Shown piece by piece: positions 35,467 through 44,727 of a stretch of DNA of 64,000 nucleotides (its first letter is position 1; the number at the start of each line of letters is the position of its first letter). The DNA comes from Prevotella histicola JCM 15637 = DNF00424 (GTDB lineage Bacteria; Bacteroidota; Bacteroidia; Bacteroidales; Bacteroidaceae), in contig NZ_BAJX01000001.1 of NCBI RefSeq assembly GCF_000613925.1, forward strand, positions 248,001 to 312,000. Reading direction: 5' to 3'. The position numbers and the translations under genes were made by a program. A model generated the notes under the pieces. The model ran no database searches. It was not told where the DNA came from and saw only the letters and a list, made by a program, of their open reading frames with translations.

Positions 35467-37164
35467 ATGAGACACAACAGCTATAGCAAATACTTACTTG
35501 CTGGAGCACTCTTATGTGCATTTGCTGCATGTTCTGACGACAATGTTTCGCCAGACAATCCACAGCAACCATCAGAACCTGAGACAAAGTACATTGGTCA
35601 GGCAGTAGGTAATTTCTCTGCAGACGAATGGTACCCAGGCGGTAAACTCGGGACAACGGAGAATACTGCTGCCGGTGGCTATGAGGATAATACACCTGCT
35701 ATCGACGAACAAGGACTAACCGATCTCTTCAACCAAGGTGATATGATGGCAAGTGCCAAGTACACCCTCAGCACCGAACCATACAAAGGTTGGGGACCTG
35801 TTGCTTCACGCCGTTCATGTGAGTACTGCCACTCTGGTGGTTATGCTCACGGGCATAGTCGCAATGACATGGAGCCAGTAAAGGGTAATGGTTACATTGT
35901 TTCTGTCTATACCCCAGACGCTCCAGGCAGCAACAATGGAACTCCTATTGATCAGCTTACAACCTTTACAATGTTACAAGCTGTCGAACCATTCTTGCCC
36001 CCTGTTGATCCAAAACAGATACACATTACCTGGCATGATGTAACTTCTATGCCAAGTGGGCTACCAATGCAGTTCCCTGATGGTGAGAAGTATAATCTAC
36101 GTTATCCATCTGTATCTATTCCGCAGTCAGCATTCAACACAGATCCAGTACCAAGTAACTATGAAGTACGCTTGATAGCATCATGTAACTTCCAGGGTCT
36201 TGGTTTGATAGACGCTATCTCTAACGAAGACCTGGAGAAGCAATACAAAGCAGAAGGGCAGCACGTAGAGTTAAACCCAGAGTTCTTCGATAATACAACA
36301 AAGCAGTTGAAGCCTGAGGCTTGGTCAGAAGATGCTTTTGGCAATAAGTTCGTAAAGCGTTTCAACTATGACCTACTCGATGGTTGTCTTGAGAACGACG
36401 TTGCTCTTTGGGACGAGTTGAATATTCTTCGTTCAGATATCAAGCACATTTGTTCTACAGAGCCATGGGCTAAAGCAATGTCAGAGAACGAGAACGTAAT
36501 TAGTTACATCCAACAGCATGGTAGTGATCCTAACTCTTACGTACATCCATATTACAACGATGGAACACGTGAAGGTATCAAGAAGGCTGTTCGTTACTTG
36601 CTTTCACCAAGCAATAACGTAAACCTCTATAACAATCCTTACTTCAACTTCAAGCCAGAAATGAGCGATGATGCATATCACGCATTCATGGTTTGGCACA
36701 GAGGTATTGCTGTTCCGCGTGCAAGAAATTTAAATGCCAAGGACGTACAGCGTGGTAAGGAACTCTTCACAGGAGAGTTAGGTTGTGCACACTGTCACAA
36801 AGCATCTTGGACAACGGGTGCTGACAACCATGGTTCTTCTGTAATCCTTGGCAACAAGCAGCTACCTAAGTATGCTAATCAGAAGATTTATCCATACTCT
36901 GACTTCATCCAGCACAAGCTCGACATGAAGAATGATATCCATGGATCTTGGTGTCGTACTACTCCTCTGTGGGGTAGAGGTCTTTCACTGATTAACTCTG
37001 GTGTAGAAGACCGCCTACACGATGCTCGTGCTCGTAATGAGATTGAAGCTATCATGTGGCATGCATATAGCAAGAACAGCCAGGCTTATAATGCAGCTGT
37101 TAAGTTCTATAACTTGCCTAAGAAAGATAGAGACGCTGTCGTTAAGTTCATACGTTCTATCTAA
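35467..37164 (+). CDS. di-haem oxidoreductase lipoprotein (DUF1111 family)
   Basis: 565 residues. Lipobox CAFAACS, then two CxxCH haem-attachment sites: C118-C121-H122 (CEYCH) and C440-C443-H444 (CAHCH). Family members are called di-haem oxidoreductases or thiol oxidoreductases and resemble cytochrome c peroxidases. It needs covalent haem attachment, which the following ResB-CcsA fusion would supply. Codon use suggests good expression. Confidence 0.92.
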   Translation: MRHNSYSKYLLAGALLCAFAACSDDNVSPDNPQQPSEPETKYIGQAVGNFSADEWYPGGKLGTTENTAAGGYEDNTPAIDEQGLTDLFNQGDMMASAKYTLSTEPYKGWGPVASRRSCEYCHSGGYAHGHSRNDMEPVKGNGYIVSVYTPDAPGSNNGTPIDQLTTFTMLQAVEPFLPPVDPKQIHITWHDVTSMPSGLPMQFPDGEKYNLRYPSVSIPQSAFNTDPVPSNYEVRLIASCNFQGLGLIDAISNEDLEKQYKAEGQHVELNPEFFDNTTKQLKPEAWSEDAFGNKFVKRFNYDLLDGCLENDVALWDELNILRSDIKHICSTEPWAKAMSENENVISYIQQHGSDPNSYVHPYYNDGTREGIKKAVRYLLSPSNNVNLYNNPYFNFKPEMSDDAYHAFMVWHRGIAVPRARNLNAKDVQRGKELFTGELGCAHCHKASWTTGADNHGSSVILGNKQLPKYANQKIYPYSDFIQHKLDMKNDIHGSWCRTTPLWGRGLSLINSGVEDRLHDARARNEIEAIMWHAYSKNSQAYNAAVKFYNLPKKDRDAVVKFIRSI

Positions 37165-37190
37165 TAAACAGCAATTATCAAAACATTTAT

Positions 37191-37230
37191 AAGAAGATGG
37201 AATTCGTGAGAGGATTCCGTCTTCTTTTAT
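37191..37230 (+). terminator. hairpin between the di-haem gene and ccsBA
   Basis: A 13-bp stem AAGAAGATGGAAT (37191-37203) with complement at 37214-37226, one G-T pair, followed by a short T-rich run. It may reduce transcription into the next gene. Confidence 0.6.
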
Positions 37231-37239
37231 CTTACAATA

Positions 37240-39417
37240 ATGCGAATAAAAAGATTACTTGAGATTGTGTATATTCTCATTGTTGCCATAATGGCGATTG
37301 GAACTATTGTTGGCAAATACACAAGTTTAGATTACGTATCGGATAACATCTTCGGCTCTTGGTGGTTCTGTTTATTATGGGCAATAGGAATTGCTCTAGG
37401 AATCATTTATTTTATTAAGCAGAAAATCCACCGACCCATTATTGTCTTATTACACTTGTCATTCGTCATCATTCTCCTTGGTGCGTTACTCACTCATCTA
37501 ACAGCACACAAAGGAATGATACATCTAAGACAAGGGAAGCCTGTAAGTACATATATAACAAAAGATGATAATAAGGTACAATTACCATTCTCGGTTGTTC
37601 TAAATAGATTCAATATTACATATCACGCAGGCAATATGGCTGCCATGGATTATGCTTCTGTGATTACTATAATAGAAGGTGAAAGGAAAGAAGAATTTCA
37701 GGTATCTATGAACAAGATATATTCAGGCTATGGCACACGTCTTTATCAAAGTAGTTTCGATGAAGATATGAAAGGCTCATACCTTTCCGTCAATTCTGAT
37801 CCCTATGGTATACCCGTCACATACACAGGCTATGCCCTACTCTTCTTTGGATTAATTGCCATGCTTATTGAGCCAAAAGGAAACTTTCGTCGACTGCTTC
37901 GTAGCAACAGCAGGAAATCCATTGTATTATTATTACTACTTCTGACATGTACATCACCTATCATCGCGCAGCCTTCATTAACCCGCGAAACAGCCAATGA
38001 GTTTGGAAAAATATTCGTTGTCTACAATGGTAGAATCTGTCCAATGCAGACTTACGCCATAGACTTCACAAAGAAACTCTACGGCAAAAAGAAATATAAA
38101 GACTTCACTCCCTGTCAAGTACTCACGGGTTTCATGTTCTGGGGTAAAGAATGGATGAAAGAACCAATCCTTAGAATAAAAGGCAATGAACTACGTGATA
38201 AGTTAGGTTTAAGTGAATATACATCCCCTATGAGCCTATTTGGACAACAAGGCTATATCCTTGGACCATATCTTCAAGATGCGCAGAATCAACCAAACGA
38301 TGCCGTGTCCAAACAACTGCTTGACATAGATGACAAGATGATGCTTCTCATGGATCTCATGCAAGGAAAAACACTCAAGATGTTTCCTTACACATCACTC
38401 CAAGGTACGACTGAATGGTTTGCACCCACTGATCGTATGCCCAAAGCTATGCCCAAGGCACAACAGCAGTATATTCGTACAATTCTCTCATTAGCAAGAC
38501 AACTGGCCAACCAAGGGAATACAGGCATGCTAAATGAACTTACACAGAAGTTACAAAAATATCAATATGCATACGGAGGTAATACAATACCTACACCAAC
38601 AGAGATAAGAGCTGAGAATATATATAACTCTTACTCCTTCACAACTTTTCTCTTCATCGGAAATCTAATCTTAGGACTACTGTCCATCTTATTCCTTAAC
38701 AAAAAGAAAGCTTATAGAATATTTACCTATCTCATGGGCTTATCATGGCTCATTCTCACTTTTACCTTAGCCTTAAGATGGATTATAAACGGAACAATCC
38801 CAATTGCAAATGGCTATGAAACAATGCTTCTACTCTCATGGCTCATTATGATTGTATCAATCCTCACAACCTATAAGATGCAACTGATGACTACCTTCGG
38901 TCTACTCATGAGTGGATTCATGCTACTCGTAAGCCATCTTGGCGAGATGGACCCAAGTATTACACCACGTATGCCTGTATTGAACAGTCCGCTACTAAGT
39001 ATACATGTCAGTATTATCATGATATCTTATGCCTTATTCTCTCTAACATTTATCTGTGCAATTGCATATTTCCTCACATATAGGAGCAAAAAGGCAAACA
39101 TCATTCAAACAAATAAGCAACTGACCACCCTCTCACAAATATTTCTCTATCCTGCTATAACCACTCTCGGATTAGGAATTTTTATAGGAGCAATATGGGC
39201 AAACATCAGTTGGGGTACTTATTGGGGATGGGATCCAAAGGAAACATGGGCACTTATAACGTTAATGGTATACGCTATAGTGCTCCATAAACAAAGCTTA
39301 CCAACTTTCCGTAAACCGCTTAATTATCATCTATATATGATTATAGCATTCCTCTCAATATTGATGACCTATTTCGGTGTAAATTATGTTCTTGGAGGAA
39401 TGCACTCCTATGCATAA
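37240..39417 (+). CDS. ccsBA: cytochrome c biogenesis ResB-CcsA fusion
   Basis: 725 residues, about 12 membrane helices. The N-terminal part is ResB/CcsB-like with a periplasmic domain. The C-terminal part is CcsA with the haem-handling WWD-type motif WGTYWGWDPKETWAL at about 657-671 and conserved His in flanking helices. System II maturation attaches haem to CxxCH apocytochromes; the di-haem lipoprotein just upstream is the obvious client. Confidence 0.92.
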   Translation: MRIKRLLEIVYILIVAIMAIGTIVGKYTSLDYVSDNIFGSWWFCLLWAIGIALGIIYFIKQKIHRPIIVLLHLSFVIILLGALLTHLTAHKGMIHLRQGKPVSTYITKDDNKVQLPFSVVLNRFNITYHAGNMAAMDYASVITIIEGERKEEFQVSMNKIYSGYGTRLYQSSFDEDMKGSYLSVNSDPYGIPVTYTGYALLFFGLIAMLIEPKGNFRRLLRSNSRKSIVLLLLLLTCTSPIIAQPSLTRETANEFGKIFVVYNGRICPMQTYAIDFTKKLYGKKKYKDFTPCQVLTGFMFWGKEWMKEPILRIKGNELRDKLGLSEYTSPMSLFGQQGYILGPYLQDAQNQPNDAVSKQLLDIDDKMMLLMDLMQGKTLKMFPYTSLQGTTEWFAPTDRMPKAMPKAQQQYIRTILSLARQLANQGNTGMLNELTQKLQKYQYAYGGNTIPTPTEIRAENIYNSYSFTTFLFIGNLILGLLSILFLNKKKAYRIFTYLMGLSWLILTFTLALRWIINGTIPIANGYETMLLLSWLIMIVSILTTYKMQLMTTFGLLMSGFMLLVSHLGEMDPSITPRMPVLNSPLLSIHVSIIMISYALFSLTFICAIAYFLTYRSKKANIIQTNKQLTTLSQIFLYPAITTLGLGIFIGAIWANISWGTYWGWDPKETWALITLMVYAIVLHKQSLPTFRKPLNYHLYMIIAFLSILMTYFGVNYVLGGMHSYA

Positions 39418-39451
39418 AGAATAAAAATAGATTAATACTTCAACTAAGGAT

Positions 39452-39506
39452 AAGCAGAGAAAACGAAATGTATATGTGTTGCATTTCACTTTCCCTGCTT
39501 TTCTTT
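39452..39506 (+). terminator. terminator after ccsBA
   Basis: A 19-bp stem with three mismatches (39452-39470 with 39482-39500), 11-nt loop, then TTCTTTTACTTTT. Confidence 0.7.
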
Positions 39507-39552
39507 TACTTTTCTACGGACTTTGTATTATCTTTGTGCGTATCTAATCGTA

Positions 39553-39636
39553 TTATCTAAGTGTGATAATTAATTATCTAAGCGTGATAATACTTTATCT
39601 AAGTCTGATAATACTTTATCACGCTTAGATAATATA
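39553..39636. repeat. 21-bp tandem array, 4 dyad units
   Basis: Units start at 39553, 39574, 39595 and 39616. Each holds a perfect dyad TTATC-N7-GATAA. The 7-nt centre is TAAGTGT, TAAGCGT and TAAGTCT in the first three. In the fourth it is ACGCTTA, the exact reverse complement of unit 2. The array ends about 80 bp before the HU-like gene. Confidence 0.88.
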
Positions 39637-39714
39637 AAAGATACGTATTCCGTGAATACAAAATACGCAGGGAAATATAACAAGAACCGTATAAACTTAA
39701 AACATAAACCGTAT

Positions 39715-40332
39715 ATGAGTGTAAAGTATAAGCTTCTAAAGTATCATGGACACTTCTCTACTCGTTCAGATTTCAGAGCAGTTACCATTGAAAATCAAGT
39801 CGTAGGAATTGAGCGCATGGGTAAGAATATCCAAAGTGCATCGTCACTTACACAGTCTGATGTCATAGCTGCTGTAGCAGCATTGAAGGAAGAAATATCC
39901 TTTCAACTGATGTCGGATAATGCCGTACATCTACCAGGAATAGGTTATTTCACGCTTTCTGTGAAGGGTAAACTATACCAAGATCCGCGTTCTGGCCATT
40001 ATCGATTGCGAGATCCTGAGGCACGGACTGTTAAGTTTCGCCCTGATACTGAGATGATGGAGGCACTCCTTCATACCGAGTTCGAGAATGTTACTTATCG
40101 GCAGGGCGTTTCCTCTATCCCAACCTATAAGGAGATTGATGAGGCTATCGAAAACTTAGGAACGGATAGACCTTTCTTCTCTGTGGACGACTTGCGTCTC
40201 AGCCTTAATCTTTCGCAGGCAAATGCTTATCGCATTGCGGCACGATTGATGGAAGAAGGAAAGATAAAGAATATAGGGAAAGGGAGAAACAAGTTGTATG
40301 TGTTGGAGATAGGTGCACAACAAAATAAATAG
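39715..40332 (+). CDS. HU-like DNA-binding protein with C-terminal winged-helix-like region
   Basis: 205 residues from the ATG at 39715 (MSVKYKLLKYHGH); the frame extends to a GTG at 39652, which is less likely. Residues about 1-125 follow the Bacteroidetes HU-like fold (LPGIGYFTLSVKGKLYQDP...). The C-terminus (PFFSVDDLRLSLNLSQANAY, RLMEEGKIKNIGKGRNKLY) looks like a winged helix. Probably a nucleoid-associated or regulatory protein. It lies directly after the 21-bp array. Confidence 0.8.
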   Translation: MSVKYKLLKYHGHFSTRSDFRAVTIENQVVGIERMGKNIQSASSLTQSDVIAAVAALKEEISFQLMSDNAVHLPGIGYFTLSVKGKLYQDPRSGHYRLRDPEARTVKFRPDTEMMEALLHTEFENVTYRQGVSSIPTYKEIDEAIENLGTDRPFFSVDDLRLSLNLSQANAYRIAARLMEEGKIKNIGKGRNKLYVLEIGAQQNK

Positions 40333-40338
40333 AAATAA

Positions 40339-40367
40339 AAATACGCCCCACAAAATGAGGCGTATTT
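40339..40367. terminator. bidirectional terminator between HU-like gene and rny
   Basis: AAATACGCC (40339-40347) pairs with GGCGTATTT (40359-40367), with A/T-rich flanks on both sides of a convergent gene pair. Confidence 0.75.
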
Positions 40368-40398
40368 CTTATATAAAGTTCTTTAAGAGATTAGAGAC

Positions 40399-41940
40399 CT
40401 ACTTCGCATAGGCCACAGAACGGATCTCGCGAATTACAGTGATCTTAACCTGACCAGGATAAGTCATCTCATTCTGAATCTTCTCTGCTATCTCTGAGCT
40501 TAGTTTTTCACTCTCTACATCGTCCATCTTATCAGCACCAACAATTACACGTAACTCACGTCCAGCCTGAATTGCATATGTTTTTGTTACACCTGGATAA
40601 CTCATTGCAATAGCTTCCAAATCATTCAAGCGCTTAATGTAAGCTTCAACAATCTCACGACGGGCACCTGGACGAGCACCAGAGATAGCATCACAAACCT
40701 GAACAATTGGTGCAAGAAGAGTTGTCATCTCCACCTCATCATGGTGTGCAGCAATAGCATTGCAAATATCGGGCTTCTCCTTATACTTCTCAGCAATCTT
40801 ACCACCGTAGATTGCGTGTGGCAGATCAGTCTCCTCATCTGGAACTTTACCAATATCATGCAATAGGCCAGCACGCTTTGCCTTCTTGGGGTTCAAACCT
40901 AATTCACTTGCCATAACAGCACAAAGGTTCGCTGTTTCACGAGCATGTTGAAGAAGATTCTGCCCATAAGAAGAACGATATTTCATCTTACCAACAATAC
41001 GAATCAACTCTGGGTGTAAACCGTGAATACCAAGATCGATTGCCGTACGCTTGCCAGTCTCAATTATCTCATTATCAAGCTGCTTTTTGACTTTTGCAAC
41101 AACTTCTTCAATACGTGCAGGGTGAATACGTCCATCTGCAACTAGCTGATGAAGTGCCAAGCGGCAAACCTCACGACGAACTGGGTCGAAAGCTGAAATT
41201 ACAATTGCTTCTGGCGTATCATCAACAACGATTTCTACACCTGTAGCAGCTTCCAAAGCACGAATATTACGACCTTCACGACCAATGATGCGACCCTTTA
41301 CCTCATCGCTATCAATATGGAAAACACTTACAGAATTTTCTATAGCTGTTTCTGTTGCTACTCGTTGTATAGTCTGTATAACTATCTTCTTTGCTTGTTG
41401 ATTCGCATTAAGTTTGGCTTCATCAACAATCTCATTGATATAAGAAGCTGCATCCAACTTCGCTTGATCTTTCAAGCTCTCTATTAAACGTTCTTTCGCT
41501 TCCTCGGAGCTAAGCCCTGAAAGTTCCTCAAGCTTAATACGCTCCTTCTCCTGCATCTTTTCAAGATCTTGTTGTTTAACCTGTAACAACTTCTTTTCAT
41601 TGTCAACACGCTGTTGCTGCTGATCAACATCCTGTTTACGACGATTGACCTCTTCTTGTCTTTGATTCAAAGCACCCTCACGCTGCTTCAGTCTGTTTTC
41701 TCCTTGCTGTATCTTGAGCGTGCGTTGTTGGACCTCCTTTTCCAGTTCGCTCTTCTTATTTAGGAACTTTTCCTTTACTTCAAGAAGCTTTTTTTCTTTC
41801 AATACTTCTGCAGCTTTTTCTGCCTTTTCCATTGTATCTTTATATTTTCCTGTCAAGATATAGCGGAAAAGAGCAAAGCCACCAGCACATCCTGCAGCCA
41901 AACAGACTGCAGCAATTATAACTGTTACAATTGGACTCAT
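40399..41940 (-). CDS. rny: ribonuclease Y
   Basis: 513 residues: an N-terminal membrane helix ([21 protein letters not shown]), a long coiled coil (about 35-165, rich in Glu, Gln and Lys), a KH domain ([20 protein letters not shown]) and an HD domain ([14 protein letters not shown]). A membrane-bound endoribonuclease that starts mRNA decay. zapA lies upstream in the same transcript. Confidence 0.97.
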   Translation of the reverse strand: MSPIVTVIIAAVCLAAGCAGGFALFRYILTGKYKDTMEKAEKAAEVLKEKKLLEVKEKFLNKKSELEKEVQQRTLKIQQGENRLKQREGALNQRQEEVNRRKQDVDQQQQRVDNEKKLLQVKQQDLEKMQEKERIKLEELSGLSSEEAKERLIESLKDQAKLDAASYINEIVDEAKLNANQQAKKIVIQTIQRVATETAIENSVSVFHIDSDEVKGRIIGREGRNIRALEAATGVEIVVDDTPEAIVISAFDPVRREVCRLALHQLVADGRIHPARIEEVVAKVKKQLDNEIIETGKRTAIDLGIHGLHPELIRIVGKMKYRSSYGQNLLQHARETANLCAVMASELGLNPKKAKRAGLLHDIGKVPDEETDLPHAIYGGKIAEKYKEKPDICNAIAAHHDEVEMTTLLAPIVQVCDAISGARPGARREIVEAYIKRLNDLEAIAMSYPGVTKTYAIQAGRELRVIVGADKMDDVESEKLSSEIAEKIQNEMTYPGQVKITVIREIRSVAYAK

Positions 41941-41974
41941 TTATTTTATCTTATGATTTTAGTTAATATTCTCG

Positions 41975-42268
41975 TTACTTCTTTAATGCATCTTCAATCT
42001 CAGAAGTGAGTTTGCCGAGAATATCATTGAAAGGAGCAGTATCATTACGCATACCCTCTTTCTTATATCGTAATGCAATATCTAACATTGCCATATATGC
42101 GATATCCTTATCACTCTTTTTCCCCTTAAAAAGAGTAGCATAAGTATTAACAGTATCTGTAATGAGTTTTGCTGCCGAACGATAAAACTCTTCGTCTTCT
42201 CTTGGAACGTTTACAGAGAGTTCTGCATCATAAACATGCAATCTAATATGTAGTTTATCGTCTGCCAT
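41975..42268 (-). CDS. zapA: cell division protein ZapA
   Basis: 97 residues with the ZapA N-terminal strand pair (DKLHIRLHVYDAELSVNVPREDEEFYRSAAKLI trimmed here to its pattern of strands then helix) and a C-terminal coiled coil. Binds and bundles FtsZ. It lies between a coiled-coil protein gene and rny. Confidence 0.88.
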   Translation of the reverse strand: MADDKLHIRLHVYDAELSVNVPREDEEFYRSAAKLITDTVNTYATLFKGKKSDKDIAYMAMLDIALRYKKEGMRNDTAPFNDILGKLTSEIEDALKK

Positions 42269-42279
42269 TATATTCTAGA

Positions 42280-42573
42280 TTATTTCTCACTTAAAAGAGT
42301 GATGCACTTATTGACATCACGAATGAGTTTTGTAACGCGTTTCTTAGCTACTTCCATATCACCATCCGTGACCTCAAGCATCTTTGCCATTTTCAACGTA
42401 CGGTAGTTTTCCTGCTCCTGCCGCAACTGCGACTGAAGATCTTTTATTTCTTCTTCATGCTGAGCTACTAGTGCGTAGAGATCACTATTCTCTTTCTTCA
42501 ACTCTTCATACTGAAGAATCATCTGCCGTACACGAGTCGCAAACGTATTCAGAGTTTTCTCATTCGCATTCAT
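42280..42573 (-). CDS. small coiled-coil protein, possibly ZapB-like
   Basis: 97 residues, a single coiled coil over residues 15-70 (heptads of Leu, Glu and Gln), then a short basic tail. The pairing with zapA, 11 bp away, suggests a ZapB-type partner, but this is context only. Confidence 0.78.
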   Translation of the reverse strand: MNANEKTLNTFATRVRQMILQYEELKKENSDLYALVAQHEEEIKDLQSQLRQEQENYRTLKMAKMLEVTDGDMEVAKKRVTKLIRDVNKCITLLSEK

Positions 42574-42596
42574 AACTAACCTTATTGTTTTGGCTA

Positions 42597-42628
42597 CAAA
42601 GTTACATTAAAGTTTTTATTTAAGCAAA
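42597..42628 (-). promoter_or_regulatory. promoter of the coiled-coil/zapA/rny operon
   Basis: Minus strand TTTG (42625-42628), 20 nt, TAACTTTG (42597-42604). Exact consensus. Confidence 0.72.
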
Positions 42629-42640
42629 TATATACTTGAA

Positions 42641-43273
42641 TTATTTTGATTGTGTCTCTTCCGCCCCTTTGGGCTCTTTTTTAGCCAGCATAACGATCTG
42701 ATAGACAAAGTCTGTAACCCATTTACGACTAAATCTAAGTCGTTGGTCATACTGACGGATGGACATAACAGCTTTTATAACTCCAGGATCCGTAAAGTCA
42801 TTTTTATCAAAGATATCATTTACTGTTTTCTCTGTCATTGTATAGATGACTTTCTTAAAAATACCGGGAACACGTAGTTTAAATTTCATAAGATTACCAA
42901 CCAACATCATCAAATCCTGTGTAAATCCCTGAAATTGGTACAAATAAGGTTGCACATCCTGCATCTTTTTACAGTTCTTCTTTATACTTGCATCTATTTC
43001 ATCAAAGAAACTATCGTCTACTTTATAAATATTTTTCATCGTTTTCCTAACACTAACTTTCTCGCCAAGTCCTAACTTGTTATTAAGCGTAGGAACACGG
43101 AACGTCTGTTTATAAGTCCGCAGGTCCGGCAACATCGCTAAATTATTGATACCCAACCTAGATGCAAGTACAGACTGAAAATAGACTCGAACTAACATCA
43201 TATAGTCTTCCATTCCTCCAGACTTTACTTGTTCTTTTTCCCCTCGGTTGAAAATCGATGATATTATTCCCAT
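42641..43273 (-). CDS. cytosolic protein of unknown function
   Basis: 210 residues, mostly helical and basic at both ends, no signal peptide or membrane helix. Segments such as TFRVPTLNNKLGLGEK and PGIFKKVIYTMTEKTVND look conserved-domain-like but I cannot name the family. A -7 element TAACTTTG lies at 43328-43335 on the minus strand. Confidence 0.72.
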   Translation of the reverse strand: MGIISSIFNRGEKEQVKSGGMEDYMMLVRVYFQSVLASRLGINNLAMLPDLRTYKQTFRVPTLNNKLGLGEKVSVRKTMKNIYKVDDSFFDEIDASIKKNCKKMQDVQPYLYQFQGFTQDLMMLVGNLMKFKLRVPGIFKKVIYTMTEKTVNDIFDKNDFTDPGVIKAVMSIRQYDQRLRFSRKWVTDFVYQIVMLAKKEPKGAEETQSK

Positions 43274-43410
43274 ATTTGTTTATATAATTAATTTTATTAC
43301 ACAATCGAAATTACTATATTTTGATTGCAAAGTTAATTAAAAAAACAAGAAAAACACGTATTCACGATATGTTTTTCATTTTCATTCTTTTTAATTTAAA
43401 TTAAAATTCT

Positions 43411-43418
43411 TATCTTTG
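43411..43418 (+). promoter_or_regulatory. promoter -7 element of the rfbA transcript
   Basis: TATCTTTG, with TTTT 19 nt upstream (43388-43391). It would start a leader of about 380 nt before rfbA. Confidence 0.5.
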
Positions 43419-43803
43419 CAGACAGTATATTAGCATTGTTAAATGAGAACAAACGGAATAGCAATGATTTCATAAAATGGATTATTGTCCTCAACGATTT
43501 CATTAGCTTGAATATAAATATAAATGGGTCTTTTAAAGCTTATTTCTGCCAAAATGCTCTTATCGTATTAGGTTACAGGAGAATATTAATAACTGACCAC
43601 ACATAAGTAAATTAAGAAGTATCTTTAAAGATCCGAATTCATAAAAAGAGAACCAAGTATGATATGGTACATGAGAATTGAACTCTTCTAATTTGACATA
43701 AAGAACATCTTTATGACAACATGAAGCATCATCTGTACAGTTAAGCATACTTATTCAAAGTTGAAACTACTAATTTATAAAACAAATATTAAGATTGATC
43801 ATT
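43419..43803 (+). other. long untranslated leader ahead of the exopolysaccharide genes
   Basis: About 385 bases with stops in all frames and no gene I can support. A 62-codon minus-strand frame (43560-43748) has no recognisable features. Long leaders before polysaccharide genes often carry antitermination or sRNA control; no known motif was identified. Confidence 0.4.
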
Positions 43804-44682
43804 ATGAAAGGTATAGTTCTTGCAGGGGGTTCGGGCACACGCCTTTATCCAATAACTAAGGGTATAAGTAAACAACTAATACCGATCTTTGATAAACCGA
43901 TGATATATTATCCAGTATCAGTATTAATGCTGGCAGGTATACGAGAGATTCTAATAATCTCAACCCCTCATGACCTCCCTGGCTTCAAAAGACTTCTTGG
44001 GGATGGTAGCAGTTTTGGCGTACACTTTGAATATGCGGAACAACCTTCTCCAGATGGACTAGCGCAAGCATTCATAATTGGAGAAAACTTCATAGGGAAA
44101 GATTCTGTTTGTCTTGTATTAGGTGATAATATATTCTATGGTGCAGGATTCAGTGGGCTCTTGAGAGACAGTGTACACATGGCAGAGAATGAGAACAAAG
44201 CAACGGTCTTTGGATATTATGTTAATGATCCCCAACGATATGGAGTGGCAGAGTTTGATAAAAACGGGAAATGCTTGAGCATCGAAGAGAAACCTGCAAA
44301 TCCAAAAAGCAATTACGCTGTAGTAGGGTTATATTTCTATCCTAACAGTGTTGTTGAAATTGCCAAGAACATAAAGCCATCCCCTCGTGGAGAACTGGAG
44401 ATAACAACAGTAAACCAAGAATACCTCAGAAAAGAGCAGCTCATGGTTCAAACCTTACAACGTGGCTTTGCTTGGCTAGACACTGGAACTCATGATAGTT
44501 TATCTGAGGCAAGCACTTTCATAGAATGCATAGAAAAAAGACAAGGATTAAAGATTGCATGCCTTGAAGAGATTGCTTTCAAAAAAGGATGGATTTCAAA
44601 AGAAAGATTGGTAAAAGAAGCACAACCCATGGCTAAAAATAACTATGGTAAATATCTACTCCAATTAGTCGGTGACAGATAA
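43804..44682 (+). CDS. rfbA: glucose-1-phosphate thymidylyltransferase
   Basis: 292 residues from the ATG at 43804; a TTG nine bases earlier is in frame but unlikely. The signature [18 protein letters not shown] and [10 protein letters not shown] are clear. Makes dTDP-glucose, the first step toward dTDP-rhamnose. The rfbBCD genes are not in this window. Confidence 0.96.
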   Translation: MKGIVLAGGSGTRLYPITKGISKQLIPIFDKPMIYYPVSVLMLAGIREILIISTPHDLPGFKRLLGDGSSFGVHFEYAEQPSPDGLAQAFIIGENFIGKDSVCLVLGDNIFYGAGFSGLLRDSVHMAENENKATVFGYYVNDPQRYGVAEFDKNGKCLSIEEKPANPKSNYAVVGLYFYPNSVVEIAKNIKPSPRGELEITTVNQEYLRKEQLMVQTLQRGFAWLDTGTHDSLSEASTFIECIEKRQGLKIACLEEIAFKKGWISKERLVKEAQPMAKNNYGKYLLQLVGDR

Positions 44683-44727
44683 ATTTATATTCTTGACCAC
44701 TAAATTAAGAAACAAATAATAACAGAT

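Noticed and set aside
42574-42640. 6S RNA gene next to zapA, as in gamma-proteobacteria
   Set aside because: Only 67 bp are available and no suitable hairpin was seen.
43560-43748. 62-codon minus-strand frame in the rfbA leader
   Set aside because: No start signals, promoter or recognisable residue pattern; the region is AT-rich and likely to be a leader of the opposite strand.
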